Positions 8,568-17,528 of a stretch of 64,000 nt of DNA are shown in pieces; positions within the stretch are counted from its first letter, which is position 1; each line of letters opens with the position of its first letter. Below the pieces are notes generated by a model, which worked only from the letters and a program-made list of their open reading frames with translations, did not search any database and was not told the origin of the DNA. Source of the DNA: a virus; the IMG/VR virus record IMGVR_UViG_3300028844_006431, positions 1-64,000 of that record. One strand, given 5' to 3'. A program made the translations under genes and the position numbers.

Positions 8568-11500
8568 TTAAACAAAACACTCAGACTTTGTATTAGCATA
8601 CATCGGATAAGCAATTCCTCTAGAACTTTCCAAAAACTCTACTTCTTGGATGCTTGCTTCAAAATCTGTAACAAATGTATTTAGTTTAGAAGTTTCCCAT
8701 AAATAACCTTCCAACCTACCAGTTTTCATCTGTAAATTCGTGTTTGTAAATTTTCTCCAATCGTTTTTTAAACTCTTTGCTTTAAATCGTTTATTATTCA
8801 TCTTATATATATCAACGTCAAGATATGGTCCCAACATTGAAGAAATTAAGAAATCATCACCTAAAAGCATTGTAGTATTTATATTACTTATTTTACACTC
8901 AGAAATTTGAAAAGGAGATTCGACATTTTCTTCCAAATTCAAAGAAGTCATGATTGCGGTATTTGAATTTACACCCGATGTATATTCATATCCACCATCT
9001 TTATAATTTTTCTGACGGAACTTTTTAATTTCAAACATCTGTTCTGTCAAAGAATGAACCGATCCACCTTTCAAATGTGTTCGTATTGAATCAGTAATTT
9101 CAAAAGTATCCATTCGGTCTAAAATATATTCATTCAATACATTATGGTCAATTCTTTTTTCAGTATCAATCATACGATCGGCATTCTTTACTTGATTCAA
9201 AAATTCAAATACATATTCTTTCTCAGCAATTTCTCCTGAACCATCAACAAAGTTTGCTTCTTTTTCGAGTGTTGTTTGAACTTCTTTGAGTTTTGTTTTA
9301 AGAATATCCGATACTTTATCACCATCTTCATTCAATTCAAACTCATTATACATCGCAAATGTAAAGTGTGATGAGGCATCAACAGTGCGATTTGATTTCT
9401 TGACATCATAAGAAGTTTTCTTGACTAATTCACGATGAGTGATTGGTTGATCTAAAAACTCTTGTGTAATTTTTTCATGTAAGTTGATTACATTTTCTTC
9501 AACTTTTAAATCATCAATTTTGTTAAACTCAACAAAAGTTTCACCCGCATATATTCCAGAATCAATTAAATTTGTATGATGATTAAGCAATACAAACTCG
9601 GAAGCCTCAACAAATGGTGAAGCTAAAGGATTCATTACATGTGAATCATCGGAAAGGTCTCTTGGTATTGAAATTGCTTGTTGGCTTTCATAATTTGTTT
9701 TAACTGTTCTCGTAATTTCACCATATTCTTGAACAAGGCCAAATTTCAAATAGTCTTCAATGCGTTGAGTGTTGAATCCTATAATTAATTCATTACCACG
9801 GATAATAAATCGATCTGAAATATGATCTTTTTCTGTAAAGATTTGATTGAATTCACCATGAACTTCAGTTCCAGCTTCTAAGAAAGTTCCATTTGGTAAG
9901 TATAAAGTTGTATCAATTGAATAATAAGGTTGAATATTTTGCTGAGGTATAATTGTTTGCGGACTATCATCAACATACTTAGACGCCGCATCTTTATAAT
10001 GAGAATAAAACTGTGGATTGTATGTAATTTCAAACATACTTTTGGCGCCTACCGAAGGTATATGCTCACGATTATTCACCGCTATTTTTGCAAGTAAATA
10101 ATCTCCAATCTGATGATCAATAATATCAGTTCCATATATTCTACCATCAAGAGAAATATATTGATTGCGGTCAAAGATATTCACATCACCATAAATCAAA
10201 GTTCTTGGTAAAGGAATATCTGAAGTAGCATCAAGAACAGTTGTATTGGCAAAATATAATGTAGTATCAATTGAATAGAAAGGTTGTATATCTTTAAATG
10301 CTAAAGCATCTTCATGCTCATCAACATACTTATCTTTAGCATCGTAGTAGTGGGCATATAACTGAGGCTTATAGGTAATTTCAGGTTCATTTTTAGCAGA
10401 GACAGAGGGAATTGCTTCACCTCCCCACTCTGTAATTGGTAAACCAAACATATCCCCAGATATAGGATAATCAAGTCGATTATTTTTGATCTTATCACTC
10501 AGAGCAAAAACTTTCCAACTATCATAAATGTTGACATCTTCAATCACTTTTACAGCAGCATCCCAAGACTGAACAGTTTGTTCAAAGAAGGTTGTATTTC
10601 CATCATTCCAAATCATTTCTGGCATATAATAATCTTGTATATCACGATTATGATAATTATCAAAATTTTCATCTACATATTTACTCTTTGAATCTGTGTA
10701 ATTATAATATAGTTGAGGTTTATAATCAATTTCAACTTGAGGTAGAACTCTCACTCCAGGTAAAGTATCGGTCGCCCAATCTCTCAAAACCATACTCCAC
10801 ATACCACCGGTCAACTGACGGTCAAGTAATTGAAAATCAATAATGTCAGCCAAACCAAAGTTACGATGTGAATCAAGAATTTTATTTTCTTTTTCAATGT
10901 TAGTTCTTATATAAACTTCTTTTGAAGATGTAGCATCTAAGAAAGTTGTATTGGGAAAATAAACAATTGTGTCTTGTATATAATAATCTTTTACATCAAA
11001 AGAAAAGTTGGTTCCTTCAAAATTTTCATCAACATATTGATCTTCAACATTCTTACCATAATGCCAGTATAATTGAGGTGAATATTCAAATTCAGTTTGT
11101 GGGTGACATTGAACAGAAGGTATAGTATCACCTCCCCAGTCTCTCAAACGAATTGCTATTTTCATAAACTCTTTGATATTTCTTTTCAACCAGCGATGAT
11201 TGAAAATATCAAATAAAGCAAATGATGTATTTTTATTTACAACGTCGACAACACCTTCTAATTGATCAACTTTATAAACTTCTCTTGAAGCCGAGCCATC
11301 TAAGAAAGTTGTATTTGGGAAATATATAATTTGATCAGCATTATATACAGGTAGTTGATATCCTTTTAAGTTTTCAGCTTCTTCATTTATTTGAGCATTT
11401 ATTTCAATTTCAGTTTGAGGAATTACAAGGGCTCCTGGTAAACCATCTTTAGTATATTCAACAAGTCTTTGTGGAATAAATGCGTTTCGAATCAAATCAT

Positions 11501-14500
11501 TAAGTAAATCATATTCAACAAAATCATCAAGCATGAAAAGTAAATTACGATTTGGTATCGCAAGTTTAGTTTTTACATCAAAAACACTTTCAGTGAAAAC
11601 AGGAGTTGCGTCTAAGAAAGTTGTATTAGGGAAATAGATCGTAGTTGTAGTTTCATATCCAAAATCTACAACATAATTATTTGCTGTGAAAATTTTAGGT
11701 TGAGAAAGAACTGAAACGCTCGGTATTTTATCACCAAAGTAATCCGTAAACTTACTGTTGAACCAATCATAAATTCTTGTTCTTATCCAGGGCGCAATGA
11801 TATCTGTTGTTTGAAAATAAGGATTACGGTCTTCAACATGGAAATGTTCAATCGTATAATTATAAATGTCATCATTAATTGTACCATCAATAAAGTTTGT
11901 ATTTCCTTCCAATCCTGTTTCAACATATTCAACCATTGGAATTTTCTTTTCCATTGGTGCCAAATAAATTGTCGGTTCATGAAAAGCAGAAACTGAAGGT
12001 ATTGTATCTCCAAGCCAAGACTTGCTTCGTGCTTTCAACCAGGGATCAAATACCTTGTTAGTCCAGTCTGTATATTCATTACGAATTTGTTTATCATAAT
12101 CAAAATATAACCAACGATTTCCAATATGCTTTTCAAGGTCATAATCTAATACTGTTTTTATATTATTTGCTGTATCTGTTTTATGTTTTTCATAAGAAAA
12201 GACAGGATCAAGTCCACCACTAATCAAAGTACTTTTGATTTTTATATTTTCTCTTTTGAGTTCATTATCCCAGTGAAACCAATTTTCAAGAAGAGGCATT
12301 TCAATTTTAGCCATGAAATTTGTTTTATCCCAAAAAGTAAGTCCTTTATGTGGATAAAAATATCCTCGGTCAAAAGCATATTCTTTACTATCAAATACAA
12401 ATGGAGTATCACCAAATAAAGGTAAAGGTGGTCTTTCACCATAAGCAAATACATGACTCAATAGTTTTCTGTCAAAAATAAATTCATCTGGCATCCATAT
12501 TGTTGCATCAACAGGCATTTCAAATTCACGTTCTTGTTCAACTACCCAATAACTTGAAGATGATCCATCAAGATTACTTAACTCAACCATAAATTCTTGA
12601 CGATTATATAAATCATATTGACTATAATCAAATGTATAATTTCTTTGGTAAGTAGCAACAGCATTCTGAACATTCATATTGTCAGCAGCAAAATAAATAT
12701 TTGTTTCAATGTTTGGATCAACTACCAACTCACCTAAAACATAAAAATCCTTTTCATCAAAAACAGCATTGAGTTTAAAATCATCTACATTTGTAATGTT
12801 AATAAAATCTACTTTGATTGCTACTTCAAGTTCACCCGGCTGATAATAAATTGTATCTAAATCAAAGAAGGAATGATTTTCATCAAACTTGGCATATATT
12901 GAGTTAAAGCCATAGGGAAACATTAATTTACCATGATGACCACTTCTTTGAAATGCGTTGATTTTGGTATCTAAAATTAAGATACCATCACGATTTCTTG
13001 GATCATTCAAAGCATCAGGATCCATTGCTAATGGATTGATGTTTATTCTTTCGTCTAATGGATAATGTTCAATTCTTCTTGTTTCAACAAAAGAAGTTAC
13101 TTCAGGTAATTCATAATGGCTAATGTTATAAAGATTTACCTTTGAATATGTAATGGGTCTGCCATTGATATCTGTTTTTTCATTTGCTTTTATCCATGTC
13201 TCAAAAGATAATAGAGATACTTTATTGCGGTCAAATTGTTCAAATCCAAGAATTGTAACATTGGCACTTTCAGCTTCGTGAACAAGTACACTATAATTTC
13301 TTTGCCAATCATGAAATAAATGTTGGTCGGTGTTTATAATTGAAGCACTCACATTTGCTTGATTATATTGAACATTTTCAATTACAATTTTTTGAATTGG
13401 CCGATTATGATTATTTGCATCCAATTCAAAATAATTTTTTGACAGATCAAGGGTGAGTTGAGATTCTGGCACACCCTTTACATGTACAGGAGCGCATTTG
13501 AAACTTTCATCAATATCAACAGTGGAAAATTGAAAGGACTCAAATCCTAAGTTTGAGAAATATGTGTTGGTTGTATTGGAGTAATGAAAGATTTCTCTTC
13601 CATAATCAACAGTTATTTCTCGATCTTGTAAGAGTGAAATGTTAACGTCAGGGCGGGCAAGAATAACATGTTCAAGTGACGGGGACATTGTTTTGGGCAA
13701 GGCCACTATCGATGGCACCAGGCCGTAGGGAACCCCGGTGGCGCTCTTCTGGTCTCTTATCAAAAAAAAAATTTCGGTCGCTGCCACCTCCGGATAAGGA
13801 TTGCGAATTCTATGATAATGGTCTTGAGAATAGTTTAATGAATCAGTATCAAGAGTGGTTGTAGTCAATGTATAATTTGATTCATTTGCTGTATTCCCAT
13901 GAAGAGCCAATCCTTCTGGATTTTGATAATCAAAAACAATTGGCTCCAAATGAACGGGCAATATAAAATTTTGATTATATTCAAGATTAACTGAAAAGTT
14001 TTCTTCACTTACTCGTTTACTTTCATCAATGTATATTTCCGGTAAAGTATAACTGTTATCAATAATATAGTGTAATTCAAGTTCATCCATATCAACTTCA
14101 GTAGCCTTTGTCGGCATCTTAGCAAAGCCTTCAAAGTTATTAATCATCACACAAAATAAAGGTCCTGAATATCTACTTTTGATTATCTTTACAGTATTTT
14201 TGAGTGGAACTTTACCTGCGATGGGACTTTTACCAGCTTCAACTATTTTATCATCTACAATTGCTATACCATCAGGAGTTCTTGAAATATTGATGTCACT
14301 TGATTTTTTCTTATATAAAAGGTCATGTGTATCACTTAAAGCTAGTTCTTGATCTGAGATCACCGTAATTGAAAAGGTTGAACCATCAGTATATGTGTAG
14401 ATATTTCCCTCAAAATGAGTTGAATAGACTTCAGAAGGTTCTGTATATTTTACAATACCATCGGATCGCACTTCAGCAACTTTGACACCATACTCTAAAT

Positions 14501-17500
14501 TTTGAAATTGAACCCAGCCGTTTTCTGTTAGAATTTCAGCATCAGGTAAATAAGCACCTTGTTTTGACAGTGAGTTACCAGTTACAACTGGCATGAAAGC
14601 GGTTTGTCTGGCAAAACTAAATCCAATATTTCCACTATCTAAAGTTAAGTCTGAAGAACTAAAATCAGCGGCTGAGGTGAAAATTGATTGTGAGAAATCA
14701 GCCAATGAATTTGCCATTTGAATATCATCTGAATCAAATGTAGCACCTATTGTATTCGCAGATGTAATTGGTGATAAAAATGGATCTCTCGCAATGATCA
14801 TACCACCAATGTTTGTTCCTGTAATATATGTTTTGAGGTCATCAATCCAAACACGATGTTGGTGTATTGTCTTACCTGCCATTGTTTCAATTGGACCAGA
14901 ACGTGTTCCAATTGTTTGTGAGATCCAGTTTGCTTTGTCTTCTACATTAATCAGTTTTGTCCAAGATTGTGTTGCCATCAATAGGTCATAGACAGCACTA
15001 TTGGTTGAAATATGAGGCTCTGTTAAGTCACTCATATAATCATCAAATTCTTCATCAAGACTACGATGTGTATTCGCAATTAGAACTTGCTCTTCAGATA
15101 CAGTTCTCTGAACAATTGAGCGCCTTGAATTATTACCTATTCTTGTACCTAATCCTACATCACGATTATCGAATTTCCAAGGTCTACGATTATTTGACCA
15201 ATACGGGGGTATTACAGTATCATCAATAAAATACTTGAAAGCTTGATAGATATCAGCTATACCATCAACATCAATTTCAGTATATTCCTTTGCTTTGACA
15301 ACTTCATACTGCATTAGATTGGTTTCAATTTCATTCTGTAATATTTGATTAATAGTGAGTTCTCCAAATCTTTCCCATTCTTGTTCCATATGAGGATAAA
15401 TTACAGAATGGCAGTAGCCTTGTGATTCAATTTCAATCTCAGGCATTTCAAAATTCATAAATCGAAGCCTAAATTCAGAATCAAAACGATTGCGAATGAA
15501 AGCTAAGAAACCTGCTGGATGAAGTTCGTCAAGAAGAAGCGGTTCGATTGCTGTTGCTGGTATTTTTGTAATGATTTCATAAGAATACCATTGATAATAA
15601 TAATTGTCAAAGAAATACTTATCAGAAGATAGCATACTTTGATTGTTACGATATTCTTCATAAGGACGGTGATGAACGTCAAACACAGGTTCAACTTCAA
15701 ACGTCAAACCATGTTGGCAACGAAGATAGTTTGGTTCTTTTAGTGGATTACTAAAATTCTTACTTTCGGGCGCATTGAAAAAGAAAGGTGTTAAGTTTCG
15801 TCCCTTTTGAAGAGCCGGCTCTAAGACCTCAAGACCTGCTACACCATCACCTAAATGTGCCGTGATTTTTGCGGTATCACTGAGAGGTTGTACATTTACT
15901 AAGTCTACAATTTTACAGGTACGGACAGCCCCACCAGTATCTGTAAAAGTAAACATCGCATCATTTTCTAAATCGGCCATTGACCTTTGAGAAGCGAACC
16001 TTTTAGCAATATGATCTTCTGATAAAAGACCTGGAAGTAGAATCATACTATTTGTAACAGTCACATCACCAATATAATAAGCATCATTGTTTAGATTTGT
16101 TCCAGCACCAGATAATTCAATTGTTGTGTTTGTAACAATGAAATCATTATTCGCATCACTATCATCTAATAACAAATCAAAGACAAGCATTGTCTGAGCT
16201 TCTTTAATTGATGAATTTACATAAGCTGGTGGTGCAAATTTATAATCAAGTCCAGAATCTTCAAATGTGATCTCTTGAATCTGTCCAACTTCATAAGCTG
16301 GGAACATTGAAGCAGGAAGAATTTGATTAAGTGTAGAATCTTTAGCAGGTTGTGCAGCATTGTGAAATAAAGGATCATCTAATTTTACATGAGCAAATTT
16401 TGATAACTCATGATTTTTTATTTTATTGAATTGACTATTGAAAAAAGTTGTCAGAGATGGATCTTTATAGATTGCTGAAACATGTGCTTTAGCAAATTTT
16501 GTCGCTCCAGTAAAATCATTTTCAAAAACGACTTCATCTCCAACTGCATAACAAATACCAGGATCTTCAATCGTCATCTTAGTGACTGAATATTCTTCAA
16601 GTTTTGTAACTCTTGCCCGCCCATCAGCAAATCTGAATTCATCACCAACTTCATGTCCGATACCACCATCAGCTATTTTTAAATCAGTAACTGAAGTGTC
16701 GATGAATACTTCGGTTACTTTTATTCCCGTTGTCATATCAAATATATCGACTTTTTCACCAGCAATAAATTTTCCATTCAAATACACAAGGTCCATGTAC
16801 ATGCTGATTATACCATTATTTGAAGCCGAAATAATTTTACGACATATTGCTGATGCTTTTGATGATGTACCGTATATTCTTTTTTGGGAAAGTTGAGATG
16901 GTGTGTCGTGGTTTTCAATCGCAACTAAATTTTCACGATAATAACCACTATCAGATAATTTTAAAATGTCAACTTTGGGAAAATATAAGTCAATTGGCTC
17001 ATCAAAGAATATTCGAAAAAACCAATAATATGAATTTTCTGTTCCTCTTTTTTTGTAATAGTCAAGAATTTTTTTCGTAAGAGTTTTAGGATCTAGTTTA
17101 CGAAAAATACTATGGTCTAAAGAAACATTTTTATGAAAATATTTTTTGAAAAGAGTAAGAGTGGTTTGATAAACTGAATTTTCTTCAATGTCTGCAATGT
17201 ATTGATAGATATTTTTATACAGAGAACGTATAAAATATATTTCACCTGAAGTACCATTTACAATTACTTCATCTTTATAGAATTGATTATCTTTAGTTAA
17301 GTAATCAAAATAAACTCGATCTGGTGTAACTGTTTTTACAACTCCCTTTGCTTTTGAAAGAGAACCATAGATAAAATCACCCTCTTGAACATTCTTTATT
17401 TGGTCAAGAACCAAAACTGATGATTCAAGAAAGTTATAATATTCTCGGACAAACTCGGCAAATTGTGGGTATTGCTCGAGAAAGTAACCAGGCAGTTGGC

Positions 17501-17528
17501 TCTCGATTAGATCTTTAGGAGTTGTCAT
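8568..17528 (-). CDS. Giant baseplate protein in the gp7 position
   Basis: A 2986-residue protein between gp6 and gp8, the place of T4 gp7 (1032 residues), so most likely the wedge protein gp7 or its functional counterpart. The N-terminus (residues 1-200, with a PQFAEFVREYYNFLE segment and many Tyr/Phe) looks like the entry domain of large baseplate proteins in marine T4-like phages. Residues about 990-1145 form a degenerate Hint domain. Residues about 1840-2600 contain about seven repeats with the marks DTIPSV, PQLY-HY, KYVDE and YFPNTTFLDA. Its ATG overlaps the gp6 stop (ATGA). A GC-rich island at about 13675-13795 stands out from the AT-rich surroundings. The gp7 identity rests on gene order more than on sequence. 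Confidence 0.6.
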   Translation of the reverse strand: MTTPKDLIESQLPGYFLEQYPQFAEFVREYYNFLESSVLVLDQIKNVQEGDFIYGSLSKAKGVVKTVTPDRVYFDYLTKDNQFYKDEVIVNGTSGEIYFIRSLYKNIYQYIADIEENSVYQTTLTLFKKYFHKNVSLDHSIFRKLDPKTLTKKILDYYKKRGTENSYYWFFRIFFDEPIDLYFPKVDILKLSDSGYYRENLVAIENHDTPSQLSQKRIYGTSSKASAICRKIISASNNGIISMYMDLVYLNGKFIAGEKVDIFDMTTGIKVTEVFIDTSVTDLKIADGGIGHEVGDEFRFADGRARVTKLEEYSVTKMTIEDPGICYAVGDEVVFENDFTGATKFAKAHVSAIYKDPSLTTFFNSQFNKIKNHELSKFAHVKLDDPLFHNAAQPAKDSTLNQILPASMFPAYEVGQIQEITFEDSGLDYKFAPPAYVNSSIKEAQTMLVFDLLLDDSDANNDFIVTNTTIELSGAGTNLNNDAYYIGDVTVTNSMILLPGLLSEDHIAKRFASQRSMADLENDAMFTFTDTGGAVRTCKIVDLVNVQPLSDTAKITAHLGDGVAGLEVLEPALQKGRNLTPFFFNAPESKNFSNPLKEPNYLRCQHGLTFEVEPVFDVHHRPYEEYRNNQSMLSSDKYFFDNYYYQWYSYEIITKIPATAIEPLLLDELHPAGFLAFIRNRFDSEFRLRFMNFEMPEIEIESQGYCHSVIYPHMEQEWERFGELTINQILQNEIETNLMQYEVVKAKEYTEIDVDGIADIYQAFKYFIDDTVIPPYWSNNRRPWKFDNRDVGLGTRIGNNSRRSIVQRTVSEEQVLIANTHRSLDEEFDDYMSDLTEPHISTNSAVYDLLMATQSWTKLINVEDKANWISQTIGTRSGPIETMAGKTIHQHRVWIDDLKTYITGTNIGGMIIARDPFLSPITSANTIGATFDSDDIQMANSLADFSQSIFTSAADFSSSDLTLDSGNIGFSFARQTAFMPVVTGNSLSKQGAYLPDAEILTENGWVQFQNLEYGVKVAEVRSDGIVKYTEPSEVYSTHFEGNIYTYTDGSTFSITVISDQELALSDTHDLLYKKKSSDINISRTPDGIAIVDDKIVEAGKSPIAGKVPLKNTVKIIKSRYSGPLFCVMINNFEGFAKMPTKATEVDMDELELHYIIDNSYTLPEIYIDESKRVSEENFSVNLEYNQNFILPVHLEPIVFDYQNPEGLALHGNTANESNYTLTTTTLDTDSLNYSQDHYHRIRNPYPEVAATEIFFLIRDQKSATGVPYGLVPSIVALPKTMSPSLEHVILARPDVNISLLQDREITVDYGREIFHYSNTTNTYFSNLGFESFQFSTVDIDESFKCAPVHVKGVPESQLTLDLSKNYFELDANNHNRPIQKIVIENVQYNQANVSASIINTDQHLFHDWQRNYSVLVHEAESANVTILGFEQFDRNKVSLLSFETWIKANEKTDINGRPITYSKVNLYNISHYELPEVTSFVETRRIEHYPLDERININPLAMDPDALNDPRNRDGILILDTKINAFQRSGHHGKLMFPYGFNSIYAKFDENHSFFDLDTIYYQPGELEVAIKVDFINITNVDDFKLNAVFDEKDFYVLGELVVDPNIETNIYFAADNMNVQNAVATYQRNYTFDYSQYDLYNRQEFMVELSNLDGSSSSYWVVEQEREFEMPVDATIWMPDEFIFDRKLLSHVFAYGERPPLPLFGDTPFVFDSKEYAFDRGYFYPHKGLTFWDKTNFMAKIEMPLLENWFHWDNELKRENIKIKSTLISGGLDPVFSYEKHKTDTANNIKTVLDYDLEKHIGNRWLYFDYDKQIRNEYTDWTNKVFDPWLKARSKSWLGDTIPSVSAFHEPTIYLAPMEKKIPMVEYVETGLEGNTNFIDGTINDDIYNYTIEHFHVEDRNPYFQTTDIIAPWIRTRIYDWFNSKFTDYFGDKIPSVSVLSQPKIFTANNYVVDFGYETTTTIYFPNTTFLDATPVFTESVFDVKTKLAIPNRNLLFMLDDFVEYDLLNDLIRNAFIPQRLVEYTKDGLPGALVIPQTEIEINAQINEEAENLKGYQLPVYNADQIIYFPNTTFLDGSASREVYKVDQLEGVVDVVNKNTSFALFDIFNHRWLKRNIKEFMKIAIRLRDWGGDTIPSVQCHPQTEFEYSPQLYWHYGKNVEDQYVDENFEGTNFSFDVKDYYIQDTIVYFPNTTFLDATSSKEVYIRTNIEKENKILDSHRNFGLADIIDFQLLDRQLTGGMWSMVLRDWATDTLPGVRVLPQVEIDYKPQLYYNYTDSKSKYVDENFDNYHNRDIQDYYMPEMIWNDGNTTFFEQTVQSWDAAVKVIEDVNIYDSWKVFALSDKIKNNRLDYPISGDMFGLPITEWGGEAIPSVSAKNEPEITYKPQLYAHYYDAKDKYVDEHEDALAFKDIQPFYSIDTTLYFANTTVLDATSDIPLPRTLIYGDVNIFDRNQYISLDGRIYGTDIIDHQIGDYLLAKIAVNNREHIPSVGAKSMFEITYNPQFYSHYKDAASKYVDDSPQTIIPQQNIQPYYSIDTTLYLPNGTFLEAGTEVHGEFNQIFTEKDHISDRFIIRGNELIIGFNTQRIEDYLKFGLVQEYGEITRTVKTNYESQQAISIPRDLSDDSHVMNPLASPFVEASEFVLLNHHTNLIDSGIYAGETFVEFNKIDDLKVEENVINLHEKITQEFLDQPITHRELVKKTSYDVKKSNRTVDASSHFTFAMYNEFELNEDGDKVSDILKTKLKEVQTTLEKEANFVDGSGEIAEKEYVFEFLNQVKNADRMIDTEKRIDHNVLNEYILDRMDTFEITDSIRTHLKGGSVHSLTEQMFEIKKFRQKNYKDGGYEYTSGVNSNTAIMTSLNLEENVESPFQISECKISNINTTMLLGDDFLISSMLGPYLDVDIYKMNNKRFKAKSLKNDWRKFTNTNLQMKTGRLEGYLWETSKLNTFVTDFEASIQEVEFLESSRGIAYPMYANTKSECFV
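9720..12010 (-). repeat. Seven tandem ~92-121-residue protein repeats inside the gp7-position gene
   Basis: The encoded protein repeats the order (G)DTIPSV, (E)xxYxPQLYxHY, KYVDE, D(I/T)QxYYxxDT, YFPNTTFLDAT, then a variable helix-rich segment. Anchors for the IPSV-type motif fall near 11998, 11722, 11437, 11121, 10758, 10405 and 10051, giving periods of about 277 to 364 bases. The left copies are the more divergent; copies four to seven are the most alike. These look like diverged duplications of a fibre-like beta module, not recent exact repeats. Confidence 0.7.
14090..14560 (-). other. Degenerate Hint (intein-like) domain within the gp7-position protein
   Basis: Residues about 991-1146 follow the Hint fold order. 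The entry is AYLPDAEILTENGW, where a splicing Hint would have Cys; here it is Ala992. Then come GVKVAEV, STHFEGNIYTY, a block B-like LSDTHDLLY that keeps His1068, and YSGPLFCVMINNFEG in the place of block F. The terminal His-Asn and the following nucleophile are absent, and there is no homing-endonuclease insert. Known: such catalytically dead Hint domains occur in structural proteins of T4-like marine phages. Inferred: it serves as a structural module and does not splice. Confidence 0.65.

Noticed and set aside
8359-8571. Open frame opposite the start of gp8
   Set aside because: It lies on the complementary strand of a well-supported gene and has no ribosome site or family; it is a shadow frame.
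9720-12010. Tandem repeats that might suggest a CRISPR array or satellite DNA
   Set aside because: They are in-frame protein repeats of 277-364 bases that have diverged at the DNA level, with no short identical repeats and spacers.
14090-14560. Active intein in the giant baseplate gene
   Set aside because: The first splicing residue, the final His-Asn and the downstream nucleophile are missing, so splicing is not expected.
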